DNA of 64,000 bases from a bacterium. GTDB lineage: Bacteria > Myxococcota > UBA727 > JAUIJE01. Location of the stretch: positions 1-64,000 of the forward strand of contig JAUIJE010000015.1 of assembly GCA_030431455.1 (NCBI GenBank). Reading direction: 5' to 3'. The notes beneath the pieces were generated by a model that was given only the letters and a program-made list of their open reading frames with translations, was not told the DNA's origin and ran no database searches. Position numbers and translations under genes: made by a program. Positions 43,856 through 52,756 of the stretch are shown one piece after another. How positions within the stretch are numbered: position 1 is the first letter of the stretch; each line of letters starts with the position of its first letter.

Positions 43856-44635
43856 ATGACCCTTTCGTCCCCCGATGCAAGCCGCGATGCCGTGTTCCGA
43901 GAAGCCTGGGCCTACGACCTGGCGTTCGCGTGGGACATCGACGCCGACCTTCAGCTCGCCGCGCGCTTGGCCGAGGTGGCGCCGCCCGCGCGGGTGCTCG
44001 TGCCCGCGTGCGGGACCGGGCGCTATGCCCTGGGCTTGGCCGAGCGCGGCTTTGTCGTCGAGGCGTCCGACCTCGAGCCCAACATGGTGCGGTTCGCGCG
44101 CGCCCACCGCGCCCACCCCGGGGTGGCGTATCGGGTGGGCGACATGCGCGACGACCTCGGGGACGAGACCGTCGATGCGGCGTTCACGTTCTGCAACTCG
44201 TTTCGGTATTTGGCCACCGGCGAGGACGCCTCCCGCCACCTCCAGGCGGTGCGCCGCCGGCTCAAGCCGCGTGGCGTCTACGTGATGGAGTTGGCCTTGC
44301 ATCCGCGCCCGCCCGTGCCCCCGGCGCGCAATGGGTGGCAGGTGCACCATGAGCATTGTCTGGTCACCGCGCTGTGGACGGTGGACCGGGTGACCGCGGA
44401 GCACGCGTTTGAGCGGGCCACGATCTCGGTCCAACCCCACGACCAAAGCGAGCCCGAGCGATTTGTCGCCGAGCAACCCCAGCGGCTCTGGACCGCCTCG
44501 AGCCTGGGCGCGGCGGCCCACGCCGCGGGGTTTGACGACCTCGTCCTCTTCGACCGCACCGGCCAGGTCCGCGCCGGCGACGTCACCGGACGCTACTTCG
44601 CGCGGCTGCGCGCTGGGAGCACCCCATGCAACTGA
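43856..44635 (+). CDS. SAM-dependent methyltransferase 1 (RiPP tailoring)
   Basis: A 259 aa class I methyltransferase. SAM-binding motif I is VLVPACGTGRYALGLAERG, with acidic motif II EASDLEPNMVRFAR. First enzyme gene after the precursors; its end overlaps the radical SAM start by ten bases. A likely target is the peptide core (N-terminus, Lys or Cys side chain), but the substrate cannot be told from sequence. It resembles methyltransferase 2 in overall layout (same Asp-Leu motif, similar C-terminal beta-rich half), so the two may have arisen by duplication. Confidence 0.82.
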   Translation: MTLSSPDASRDAVFREAWAYDLAFAWDIDADLQLAARLAEVAPPARVLVPACGTGRYALGLAERGFVVEASDLEPNMVRFARAHRAHPGVAYRVGDMRDDLGDETVDAAFTFCNSFRYLATGEDASRHLQAVRRRLKPRGVYVMELALHPRPPVPPARNGWQVHHEHCLVTALWTVDRVTAEHAFERATISVQPHDQSEPERFVAEQPQRLWTASSLGAAAHAAGFDDLVLFDRTGQVRAGDVTGRYFARLRAGSTPCN

Positions 44636-45984
44636 ACCCCGCCTTCACCTTTTTGCACAACCGCAAGACCCGCGTCGGGTACGTGATCGCCCACAACGGG
44701 GCCACCGCGCTGGTCAACGACGACGCCATGGACCTGTTGCTGGAACCCGGCCTCGCGTCGGTTCATGAACCCGCGTACCAGCCCTTCTTCGCCCAGGCCC
44801 AAGCCGCGGGGTGGGTGTTGCCCGCCCCCAGCGACGCGGCGGCCACGGTTCGAATCGTGGACAGCGAGCCCCACCTCACGCGCATCCAGGTGGAGCTGAA
44901 CCTGGTGTGCAACCTGGAGTGCGCCCATTGTTATTGCAGCTCGTCGCCCCGGGCGGCCGCGGGCCGAGAGACGTCGTTCTTTGCGTCTCTCCTGGACCAG
45001 GCCGCGGACATGGGCGTGATCCACGTGGACTTCACCGGGGGCGAACCCCTCATCCGCAAGGACCTCGAGGACTTGATCGGGCAAAGCCGCGGTCGCGGCA
45101 TGGTCCCCACCATTCACACCAACGGCACCCTCGTGACCGAGGCCCGGGCCCGCGCGTTGCGCGACGCGGGCTTGGCCGAGGCGCTGGTCTCCGTCGACGC
45201 CGCGACCCCCGCGCTGCACGACGCGTTCCGCGGCAAGGCCGGGGCCTTTGTCCGCACCATGGCCGGCATCCGCGCGTTTCAGACCGTGGGCGTCCCCGTC
45301 GGGGTCAACGTGTGCCTCAACCGCCAGAACGCCGGCGAGGTACACGACATTGTGCGGCTGTTCCGCGACGAGCTGCAGGTGCCGTTTCACTTCGACCGGG
45401 TGATCCCCGCGGGGCGCACCACCGAAAGCGAAGACCCCATCGCCTTGTCCAATGCCGATTACTTCGCCCTGATGCGCGAGGTGTTCGGGCAGGGCTCGGC
45501 CTTGGCCACCAAAAAGGCGTGTGACGCGGGCAACCGCCACGCCCGGGCCGCGCGCATCGACCCGTTCTGCGGGGTGGGGGCCAACTACGCCTTCATCAAA
45601 CACAACGGGACGTTGGCGCTGTGCCCCACAATGACCGAGGCCGAAAGCACCGCGTTCGCCCACGCCGACCTCGTCGACCAGGGCCTGCGGGAGGCGTGGG
45701 AACAACACCCCACGTTTGTGCGCACCCGCCACATGCAGTGCGAAAATGTGTCGGTGTGCCCCTCGGGCGCCGACTGCGGGGGAGGTTGCCGATCCAACGC
45801 CTACCTCTTGCACGGGCGGCTCGACTCCCCGGACGAGATGTATTGCAACCTCAACAAGAACGAGGGGGACGAGTACGTCCCCATGCTCGCCCGCTACGAG
45901 GACATGCGGGCCCGGGGCGAGCTTCCGCCCCGCCCCGCGCCTTTGCCGCGTGCCGCGCCGCGGGCGTTGACGGTGTTGGCGTGA
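44626..45984 (+). CDS. SPASM-domain radical SAM peptide maturase
   Basis: A 452 aa enzyme. The radical SAM cluster ligands are in CNLECAHCYC near residue 94 (CX3CX2C), with FTGGEPLIRKDL following. The C-terminal SPASM domain carries two further Fe-S clusters: CGVGANY ... LALC, then CENVSVCPSGADCGGGC and MYC. This layout is found in maturases that make thioether, C-C or other crosslinks on RiPP precursors. With a single Cys in the core, a Cys-to-carbon thioether is one possibility; modification at Arg, Pro or Lys is another. Translationally coupled to the arginase-like gene (GTGA overlap). Confidence 0.88.
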   Translation: MQLNPAFTFLHNRKTRVGYVIAHNGATALVNDDAMDLLLEPGLASVHEPAYQPFFAQAQAAGWVLPAPSDAAATVRIVDSEPHLTRIQVELNLVCNLECAHCYCSSSPRAAAGRETSFFASLLDQAADMGVIHVDFTGGEPLIRKDLEDLIGQSRGRGMVPTIHTNGTLVTEARARALRDAGLAEALVSVDAATPALHDAFRGKAGAFVRTMAGIRAFQTVGVPVGVNVCLNRQNAGEVHDIVRLFRDELQVPFHFDRVIPAGRTTESEDPIALSNADYFALMREVFGQGSALATKKACDAGNRHARAARIDPFCGVGANYAFIKHNGTLALCPTMTEAESTAFAHADLVDQGLREAWEQHPTFVRTRHMQCENVSVCPSGADCGGGCRSNAYLLHGRLDSPDEMYCNLNKNEGDEYVPMLARYEDMRARGELPPRPAPLPRAAPRALTVLA

Positions 45985-46742
45985 GCGCGCCGTCGCCCAT
46001 CCTGGTGGCGGGCTACGACGGCACCTCGCGGGTGCCGGGCGCAGCCGCCGGCGCGGTCCTGCTCTACCGCCGCCTGCGCACCTTGTGGCCCCGGGCGGCG
46101 GAGACCGCGCCGCTGGTGTTGTCGGGGCCGAGCAAAAGTTCGCAGGTGTGGGGCCACCGGCTGTACCGGGCGGCGCGGGACCACGCCCCCCGGTTGATGC
46201 TCGGCGGCGATCATTTCGTGACTTTCCCACGCATCGAAGCGTTGCGGCAGAGCCACCCCGATGTGCGGTTGGTGGTCCTCGATGCCCATCACGATGCCTA
46301 CGACGCGCCCACGTTGTCGCATTACTCGGTGCTCGGCTTCGTCGCCCAAGACCTGCGCATCCCGACGATGGTGGTGGGGGTGCGCAAGGACCTCGACCAG
46401 GCCGGCGACGGGGTGCAGACCATCCGCGCCGCCGCGGTGCGCGACGACCTGGCCGGGACCCAGGCCGCGCTCGACGCGTTCTGTGGTGACGCCCCGGTGT
46501 ACCTGAGCATCGACGTCGACGTGCTCGAGCCCGATGTGTTCGCGCACGTGTCCGACCCGGTGGCGAACGGGCTCGACATGGACGCGGTGTGTGCGTTGGT
46601 GCGGGCCCGCTTGCGGACCGGCCACGTGGTGGCCGCCGACGTGGTCGAGTTCAACGCGATGCGCGAGGGCGTGACCCAAGCCGCGGCCCAGGTCGCGGTG
46701 TTGGACCCCTTGCTGGAGGAGGTGGCGGCATGGCTCGGGTGA
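45981..46742 (+). CDS. Arginase-family enzyme, putative peptide arginase
   Basis: A 253 aa ureohydrolase-fold protein with the two-manganese site residues in place: GGDHFVTFPR, LDAHHDAYDA (DAHxD) and LSIDVDVLEPD. Free arginases and agmatinases share these. Inside a RiPP operon the best parallel is the peptide arginase of landornamide-type clusters (OspR), which converts Arg in a precursor to ornithine. Both cores here contain one Arg at position 2. GTG start overlaps the preceding stop (GTGA). It is shorter than most agmatinases. Function on the peptide is inference; free guanidino substrates remain possible. Confidence 0.8.
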   Translation: MSAPSPILVAGYDGTSRVPGAAAGAVLLYRRLRTLWPRAAETAPLVLSGPSKSSQVWGHRLYRAARDHAPRLMLGGDHFVTFPRIEALRQSHPDVRLVVLDAHHDAYDAPTLSHYSVLGFVAQDLRIPTMVVGVRKDLDQAGDGVQTIRAAAVRDDLAGTQAALDAFCGDAPVYLSIDVDVLEPDVFAHVSDPVANGLDMDAVCALVRARLRTGHVVAADVVEFNAMREGVTQAAAQVAVLDPLLEEVAAWLG

Positions 46743-46939
46743 GGCGAACCAAGGGGGTGTGCGTGGATCGGCAATACCGCGGCGCGGTGTTGTTGCGCGG
46801 CATAGAGCTGCTGCACGTCGACGAGCGGTGTGCGCGGGTGTTGGACGACATCCACGAGGGGTGGTCGACGGTGGACGCCCATGACCCCGACGGCCTCGCC
46901 GCCCTCGCCGCCGCCGGCGTGGTCGAGGTGGAATCATGA
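46730..46939 (+). CDS. PqqD-like RiPP recognition protein
   Basis: A 69 aa protein: VDRQYRGAVLLRGIELLHVD, ERCARVLDDIHEGWSTVD, then a C-terminal helix and strand (GLAALAAAGVVEV). Length, the beta-turn-beta plus three-helix layout and position match PqqD-type recognition elements, which hold leader peptides for radical SAM enzymes. Overlaps both neighbours (13 bases upstream, ATGA downstream), fixing its place in the operon. Sequence similarity to PqqD is weak, so the call depends on context. Confidence 0.65.
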   Translation: MARVRRTKGVCVDRQYRGAVLLRGIELLHVDERCARVLDDIHEGWSTVDAHDPDGLAALAAAGVVEVES

Positions 46940-47742
46940 TGCACGCCCTGCCCCACGATCGCATCTACGACGAGGCCCCGCTGTACGACCTCGCGTTCAG
47001 CTACCGGGACATCCCCGCCGAGGTCGACTTCATCGAGGCGGCGTACGCCGAGGCCACGGGATCGGCCCGGCCCCGGCGCATGGTGGAGCTCGCCAGCGGA
47101 CCGGGCCGCCACGCCCAAGAGTTCGCGCGCCGGGGGGTGTCGGCGCACGCGGTGGACCTGGCCCCGGCGATGGTGGCCTTCGGCCAACAATCCGCGCAGA
47201 CCGCCGGCGTCCACGTGCAATATCATTGCGGTGATATGCGGGACATCCGCCTGCAGCCCCCGGCCGACCTGGTGGTGTGCATGCTGTGTTCGGCGGGCTA
47301 CCTCGTCGAGGAGGACGACCTCGCCCGTCATCTGCGCACCGTGCGCGACCTCCTGCGCCCGGGCGGCTTGTACCTGGCCGAGCTCGCGCACCCCGGCGAC
47401 ATCCCCGCCGACGCCGACGGGGGCCGCACCCAGAACGAGTGGACCATGGACGGCCCCGACGGGGTGCTCGACGTGTCCTGGGCCGAGGCCCCGGACGCCG
47501 AAAGCCCCGGGGAGCGCACCGTCATCGCCCAGGCCCGGTTGACCTGGACCCCGCGCGACGGGGCGCCCCGGGTGGTGGAGGCGAACTCGGCCCAGCGGGT
47601 GTACGAAGAGCGCGAGTGGCGCCACCAGGTCGCGGCCTGTGATGGCCTTTCATTTGTGAACAGCTGGGGGGCCTTCGACCCCCACGTGGGGGTCAACGCC
47701 CCCGAGGCGTGGCGCATGATCGTCGCGGTGAGGCGGTCATGA
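46936..47742 (+). CDS. SAM-dependent methyltransferase 2 (RiPP tailoring)
   Basis: A 268 aa class I methyltransferase with MVELASGPGRHAQEFARRG (motif I), HAVDLAPAMVAFGQQ (motif II) and VVCMLCSAGYLVEEDDLARH. The C-terminal third is beta-rich, as in peptide- or small-molecule N/O-methyltransferases. Two distinct methyltransferases in one small-core operon suggest two methylated positions or two substrates. Its ATG overlaps the PqqD-like stop, and its stop overlaps the HlyD start. Confidence 0.82.
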   Translation: MMHALPHDRIYDEAPLYDLAFSYRDIPAEVDFIEAAYAEATGSARPRRMVELASGPGRHAQEFARRGVSAHAVDLAPAMVAFGQQSAQTAGVHVQYHCGDMRDIRLQPPADLVVCMLCSAGYLVEEDDLARHLRTVRDLLRPGGLYLAELAHPGDIPADADGGRTQNEWTMDGPDGVLDVSWAEAPDAESPGERTVIAQARLTWTPRDGAPRVVEANSAQRVYEEREWRHQVAACDGLSFVNSWGAFDPHVGVNAPEAWRMIVAVRRS

Positions 47743-48671
47743 GCGACCCGCGGTTTGCGAAGTTTCGCCCCGAGGCGGTGGCGTACATGCTCGAGGGGCG
47801 CGAGGCCCATGGCCCGGCGTTTGTGCCCGAGCCGCCGGGGCTGCGCACCGGGTACCAGGCGTGCCTGGTGCTGGCCTTCGGCATCGCACTGGTCGCGCTG
47901 GTGGGCAGGGTCGGCGACGACGCGGTGGGGCAAGGGGTGGTGCACCAGCCGAGCCGCCGGTTGGTGGCCGCCCGCACCGACGGCCACGTCGAGCAAGTCC
48001 ATGTGCGGGTGGGCCAAGGGGTCAAGGCCGGCGACGTGATGGTGAGCTTGGACCGGCGCGAACAAATGGCACTGGTTCGACGCCACCAACGCGAGCAGGA
48101 GGCGCTGCTGGCCAAAATCCTCGTGGTGCCGTCCGATGACGAGGCCCGGGCGGACCTGGCGCGGGTCAACGCCGACCTCGAGGCGGCGAAGCTCCGCCTC
48201 GACGCGCGGACCCTGCGCTCGCCCGTCGATGGCAGGGTCACCGACCTCGCGGTGCACGTGGGCCAGCCCGTGACCCAAGGCCAGCGGTTGGCCTGGGTCG
48301 ACCCCGGCACCGCCGGGCACATCTTGGTCGCGGCGGTTCCCGGCGATTACCGCCCCCACCTGCGCGCGGGGCAGCCGGTGCGGGTGGAGTTCGCGGGGTT
48401 TCCCGACGCGGTCCAAAGCCTGGTCACCGCCGAGGTGGGCGGGCTGGTGATGGCGCCGGAGGAGGCCGCGCGCATCCTCGGCCGGGGCACCGCGGCGGTG
48501 CAGTTGCATGGGCCGCAGACCCAGGTGGTGGTCAAGTTGCCGCCCCACTTCGAAAGCCGTGGGCAACAAATTGAGCTCTACGACGGCATGCAAGCCAAGG
48601 TCATGGTCCAGGCCCGGCGCGAGCGCGTGATCGAGGCGCTCATTCCCTGGACGAAGAAAGCAGGGCTGTGA
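47739..48671 (+). CDS. HlyD-family membrane fusion protein 1
   Basis: A 310 aa periplasmic adaptor with one N-terminal transmembrane helix (ACLVLAFGIALVALVG, residues about 44-59). A lipoyl/hairpin half-site (LVAARTDGHVEQVHVRVGQ, VMVSLDRREQMALVRR) is followed by a short coiled coil, then the second half-site SPVDGRVTDLAVHVGQPV. Such proteins link an inner-membrane exporter to the outer membrane. Short hairpin compared with classic HlyD. Directly precedes the C39 ABC exporter gene (one base apart). Confidence 0.85.
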   Translation: MSDPRFAKFRPEAVAYMLEGREAHGPAFVPEPPGLRTGYQACLVLAFGIALVALVGRVGDDAVGQGVVHQPSRRLVAARTDGHVEQVHVRVGQGVKAGDVMVSLDRREQMALVRRHQREQEALLAKILVVPSDDEARADLARVNADLEAAKLRLDARTLRSPVDGRVTDLAVHVGQPVTQGQRLAWVDPGTAGHILVAAVPGDYRPHLRAGQPVRVEFAGFPDAVQSLVTAEVGGLVMAPEEAARILGRGTAAVQLHGPQTQVVVKLPPHFESRGQQIELYDGMQAKVMVQARRERVIEALIPWTKKAGL

Positions 48672-48672
48672 C

Positions 48673-50853
48673 ATGAGTGCCCAGACGACGCTTCGTGATG
48701 TGTTCGAGCGGATCCGCCCGGTCCCCTACGTCGAGCAGGTCAACCAAGCCGAGTGCGGCGTGGCCAGCTTGGCCATGGTGCTCGCCCACTTCGGACGCAA
48801 GACGCGCCTCGACGAGATCCGGGAGCAGATGAGCTTCGGGGTCTCGGGGTTGGCCGCCCGCACCATTCTCGAGGCCGCGCGCCGGTTCGGGCTTCAGTCC
48901 CGGGGCGTGCGCATTGACCTCGAGCACCTCGACGCGCTGCCCCGCGCGTCGATCCTGCACTGGGAGTTCAACCACTACGTGGTGTTTGATCGGGTCAACC
49001 GGGACGGCTCGGTGGTGATCAACGATCCGCGGGCCGGCCGGGTGGTGCTCCCCCCCGACGAGGTGAGCAAACGCTTCACCGGGATCGCGCTCACCTTCGA
49101 GCCCTCCGCCACCCTCGAGCGGCGGCGCTTGCCCAACGCCACGTGGCACCTGCTGCGCCAGGTGCTCACCGGCGAGCCCCTGGTGCGGCGGGTGTTGCTG
49201 CTCTCGTTGGTGATCGAAGCGGTCTCGTTGACCCTGCCCCTGGTCACCGGACTGGTGGTGGACCGGTTGTTGCCCCACAACGATCACGACCTGTTTCGGG
49301 TGATGACGGTGGGCGCGGTGGCGTTGGCGTCGTACTACTGCGCGCTGGTGTACGTGCGCGAACAGCTCATGGTGGTCCTGCGGGTACGATTCGATGCTTC
49401 GTTGACCATGGGATTGTTTGAGCACCTGATGTCGTTGCCGTTTTCGTACTTTCAGGCCCGGGACACAGCCCACCTCGCGCACCGGTTTCACTCCACCGCG
49501 TGGATTCGCGACGCGATCTCCGCGGGGGTGACCGCGGGGTTGCTCGACGCGGTGTTCGCGGTCGTCGCGTTGGTGGCGTTGTTTGGGGTCCAGCCGTTCA
49601 TGGGCTTGGTGGCCCTCGGGGCCGGAGCGGTGCAGGTCGGCATCCTCGTCGGCATCCGCGGGCGCCTGATGGCGACGTGGCGCCAAGACCTCGAGCTGAT
49701 GATGAAGTCCCAAGGGGTACTGATGGAGTTCATCGGCGGCATCGAGACGATCAAACTCGCGGGGGCCGAGGGACGCGCGTTCAGCGATTGGGCCAACCTC
49801 TACACCGCCACCGCCAACAACCTCGCCCGGCGCGGGGGCCTCGAAGCCATGCTCGCCGCGACCAAGCTTGCCCTCGGGTTCCTCGGGCCCATCGCCGTGC
49901 TCCTCGCGGGGGGCTGGGTGGTGATGCACAACGAGGTGTCGGTGGGCACGATGCTCGCGGCCAGCGCGATGGGGGTCGCGTTCTTGAATCCCCTCGGCCA
50001 CGCCGCGATGGAGCTGATGCAACTCGGGGCGCTCAAGATCCACGCCGAGCGCCTCGACGACGTGTTCAGCCAACCCCGGGAACGCAAGACCGGCGAGACC
50101 AAGGCCCCGGTCGATCTCCAGGGGGGCGTTTGTCTCTCCCAGGTGTCGTACCGCTATTCACCCGACCTCCCCGAGGTGCTGCAGGACGTGTCACTCGACG
50201 TGGCCCCGGGATCGTTCGTGGCCATCGTGGGACCCACCGGAAGCGGCAAGACCACCCTGGGCCGGGTGCTCGCGGGCCTGGTCGAACCCTCGGCGGGCAC
50301 GGTGCGCTACGACGGCCACCGCGCCGAAGACCTCGACCTCGCGTCGTTGCGCCACCAAGTCGCGGCGGTGACGCAACACACCCGGCTGTTCGCCCGGACG
50401 GTGCGCGACAATGTCACGCTGCTCGACGACTCCGTCCCCCTCGAGCAGGTCGAGACCGCGCTGCGGCACGCGCTGTTGTGGGACGAAGTCCAGCGGCTGC
50501 CCACCGGGGTGCACACCGAGATCGCCGAGGACGGCCGGAGCCTGAGCGGGGGCCAGCGTCAACGGCTGGCCGTGGCCCGCGCGCTGCTCCGCCGCCCCAA
50601 GGTCTTGCTCCTCGACGAGGCCACATCGGCGCTGGACACCGACACCGAGCGGCGGCTGCAAAAGAACCTCGACGACTACGCGTGCACCAAGGTGGTGATC
50701 GCCCACCGGCTGTCCACGGTCAAACACGCCGATCGCATCGTCGTGCTCGACGCCGGGCGCATCGTGGCCGAAGGCACCCACGCCGAGCTGGTGGCCGCCG
50801 GTGGCATCTACGCCGACCTCGTCGAAGCCCAGCTCAGCGCGGAGGCGTCATGA
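48673..50853 (+). CDS. C39-peptidase ABC exporter (bacteriocin/RiPP type)
   Basis: A 726 aa exporter. Residues about 15-140 form a C39 cysteine protease with catalytic Cys in NQAECGVASLAMVLAHFG, His in HWEFNHYVVFD and Asp in INDPRAG; this domain cuts double-glycine-type leaders such as those of the two precursors. Six transmembrane helices follow (about 165-450), then the ATPase: Walker A GPTGSGKTT, signature LSGGQRQR, Walker B KVLLLDEATSALD. Overlaps the second HlyD gene by four bases. The complete machinery for leader removal and export is therefore encoded here. Confidence 0.93.
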   Translation: MSAQTTLRDVFERIRPVPYVEQVNQAECGVASLAMVLAHFGRKTRLDEIREQMSFGVSGLAARTILEAARRFGLQSRGVRIDLEHLDALPRASILHWEFNHYVVFDRVNRDGSVVINDPRAGRVVLPPDEVSKRFTGIALTFEPSATLERRRLPNATWHLLRQVLTGEPLVRRVLLLSLVIEAVSLTLPLVTGLVVDRLLPHNDHDLFRVMTVGAVALASYYCALVYVREQLMVVLRVRFDASLTMGLFEHLMSLPFSYFQARDTAHLAHRFHSTAWIRDAISAGVTAGLLDAVFAVVALVALFGVQPFMGLVALGAGAVQVGILVGIRGRLMATWRQDLELMMKSQGVLMEFIGGIETIKLAGAEGRAFSDWANLYTATANNLARRGGLEAMLAATKLALGFLGPIAVLLAGGWVVMHNEVSVGTMLAASAMGVAFLNPLGHAAMELMQLGALKIHAERLDDVFSQPRERKTGETKAPVDLQGGVCLSQVSYRYSPDLPEVLQDVSLDVAPGSFVAIVGPTGSGKTTLGRVLAGLVEPSAGTVRYDGHRAEDLDLASLRHQVAAVTQHTRLFARTVRDNVTLLDDSVPLEQVETALRHALLWDEVQRLPTGVHTEIAEDGRSLSGGQRQRLAVARALLRRPKVLLLDEATSALDTDTERRLQKNLDDYACTKVVIAHRLSTVKHADRIVVLDAGRIVAEGTHAELVAAGGIYADLVEAQLSAEAS

Positions 50854-51782
50854 CACCCCGGGTGATCCTGCTCTGTTCGGTGACCCTGCTCGTCATTGCC
50901 GGCGTCGTCGAGGTGGTGGAACAGACCCGCCCGGCCCCGACGTACGCCCCTCCCGAGGTGGTCGCGTCGCCGGCGCCGGTGCCCCTCGCGCCCCGCTTCG
51001 TGGGCGTGCTCACCGGGGGGGCGCGGGACATCCCCAACCACGAGGCGGGCCGGGTGCTGTCGGTGCTGGTGCGGCCGGGCGACGTGGTCGAGGCCAACGC
51101 CCCGTTGATCCAGCTCGACGACCAAGACATCCGCTTGGCCCAAAAGGCAGCCCTGGCCGAGGTGGACGCGGCCGACGCGGACGTGCGGTTACGCCAGGCG
51201 CGTCTGGCCGAGGCCCGGGATCTGTACAACCAGGCGGTGGCGCTCAAGGCACACACGCCCGCGGCGCGGCGCCGGTCGGCGGCGCGGGCGGTGCAGGCCG
51301 CGCGGTCCGCGCTGTCGTTGGCCAAGAGCACGCTCGCGCAACGAAAGGCGGCGGCCGAGCTGTTCGCGCTGCGCCTCGAGCAGCGGGTGGTGCGCACCGA
51401 CCGGGCCGGCACGGTGATGGCGGTGTTGGTGTCCGAGGGCGCGCACATCGATCAAGGCACATTGGTGGTGCGCATGGCCTACGAAGCAGCCCACACCGTC
51501 AAGGTCGCGGTGCCCGGCGATCAGGTGGGGACGCTCACCGTGGGGCAGAGCCTGCGGCTCACCCAGGGCGACGTGCTCGCGCGCGCGGTGATCGAGAATG
51601 TGCCCCCCGGGGTCGACCCCTCGACCGGGCACCAGGTGGTGGAGGCCAAAGTTACTGGACCCCAAGCGGGGCTGGTCCCCGGGGTGCCGCTGCAGGTCGA
51701 AGCCGAGACCCCGGTGGAGGTGACCTCGACGACCGCGGTCCGTTGTTGCGACGCCGAGGGCGGCGTGCCCTTCGGCGGCTGA
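50850..51782 (+). CDS. HlyD-family membrane fusion protein 2
   Basis: A 310 aa adaptor with a signal/anchor (MTPRVILLCSVTLLVIAGVV), first half-site FVGVLTGGARDIPNHEAGRV, a predicted long coiled coil (residues about 90-170, rich in Ala, Arg and Leu: ADADVRLRQARLAEARDLYN) and second half-site RTDRAGTVMAVLVSEGAHID. Ends in a Cys pair (RCCDAEGG). Different from HlyD 1, so the exporter may use two adaptors with distinct roles. ATG overlaps the exporter stop; last clearly coupled gene of the operon. Confidence 0.85.
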   Translation: MTPRVILLCSVTLLVIAGVVEVVEQTRPAPTYAPPEVVASPAPVPLAPRFVGVLTGGARDIPNHEAGRVLSVLVRPGDVVEANAPLIQLDDQDIRLAQKAALAEVDAADADVRLRQARLAEARDLYNQAVALKAHTPAARRRSAARAVQAARSALSLAKSTLAQRKAAAELFALRLEQRVVRTDRAGTVMAVLVSEGAHIDQGTLVVRMAYEAAHTVKVAVPGDQVGTLTVGQSLRLTQGDVLARAVIENVPPGVDPSTGHQVVEAKVTGPQAGLVPGVPLQVEAETPVEVTSTTAVRCCDAEGGVPFGG

Positions 51783-51791
51783 ACGAACCCG

Positions 51792-52691
51792 TTAGGCCGC
51801 GGCCGCGGTGGCGGGGGGACACAAGGCCCGGGCCCGGGCCACGTCGAGCAGCGGGATCGGGGTCTGGTTGCGGTACAGGCCGGGGACCACCGCGGCCAAG
51901 AACGCGGCCCGCTGCGCGAAGGTGACCCGGCCCTCGTCGAGCACGATGGCGGGTTCACGCGCACCTTCGATGCCGTCGCGTTCGAGCTCAAACGCAAAGC
52001 TCATGCGCGTGTCAGGGGTGAAGTTCTTGCCGCCCCAATGAACGATCGCTTGGTTGAAACACACCAGCGAGCCCGCGGGCACGGGCAATGCCCGGATGTC
52101 GCGCAGGTCGCCGATGGCCAGCGTGGCCAGCTCGTCGGGGAAGTGCGGATCGGCCGAGGCGGGCAGCACCGACAGGCAGGCACGCTCCGCGGGCACGTCG
52201 GTGAGCGACACCCAGGTGGTGAGCATCTTGGGCAGACCCTGGTCGTCGACCGGGTCCGTCCAACGATCGCGGTGGGGGCCAAAGCCCGCGTCCCCGCCGG
52301 GCACCACGTTGACGAAGGGGAGCGGCACCGCCCGGCACCCCGGGCCCAGCAAACGCCGCAGCAGGGGGCGAAGCTGGCCCAGCAGACGCCAAGGCTCGTC
52401 GTAGAGGAGGGCGAACACCTCATGCACGCCCTGGCCCCGGAGCTGATCGATGCCGGTGCGCAGCGCGCGGGCGGGGCCGTCGTCCCACAGGCGGGGGAGC
52501 GCGAACACGCCGTCGGCGCACATGTCATCTTGGGCGCCATCGAGCACCGCCGTCGACAGCCGGTGGTGGAGCCCGTCGTCGAACGACACCTCGGGAGACA
52601 GCGTCAGCGCCGGGGCCAGCCCGCGCCAATGGGCCGCGGTCTGCACCGCTTCGGGGTCAGAGAGCGCGGGAAGATCGGGAATGTCACGCAT
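51792..52691 (-). CDS. 2OG/Fe(II)-dependent oxygenase (phytanoyl-CoA dioxygenase-like)
   Basis: A 299 aa protein with the 2-His-1-carboxylate site: GFGPHRDRWTD supplies His-x-Asp, and NQAIVHWGGKNFTPDTRMSF supplies the distal His and the 2-oxoglutarate-binding Arg. Such enzymes hydroxylate peptides or small molecules. It is convergent with the RiPP operon, starting from a Met (MRDIPDLPALSDPEA) 200 bases from the next minus-strand gene. It could hydroxylate Pro, Lys or ornithine in the core, or belong to unrelated metabolism; the gap of nine bases to the operon is suggestive. Confidence 0.8.
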   Translation of the reverse strand: MRDIPDLPALSDPEAVQTAAHWRGLAPALTLSPEVSFDDGLHHRLSTAVLDGAQDDMCADGVFALPRLWDDGPARALRTGIDQLRGQGVHEVFALLYDEPWRLLGQLRPLLRRLLGPGCRAVPLPFVNVVPGGDAGFGPHRDRWTDPVDDQGLPKMLTTWVSLTDVPAERACLSVLPASADPHFPDELATLAIGDLRDIRALPVPAGSLVCFNQAIVHWGGKNFTPDTRMSFAFELERDGIEGAREPAIVLDEGRVTFAQRAAFLAAVVPGLYRNQTPIPLLDVARARALCPPATAAAA

Positions 52692-52756
52692 GGTGTGACC
52701 GTACCCGTCGTCGAGCCAAGGCCAACGGAAAGAACCCAAAAGGTCCTGAATCTGGT

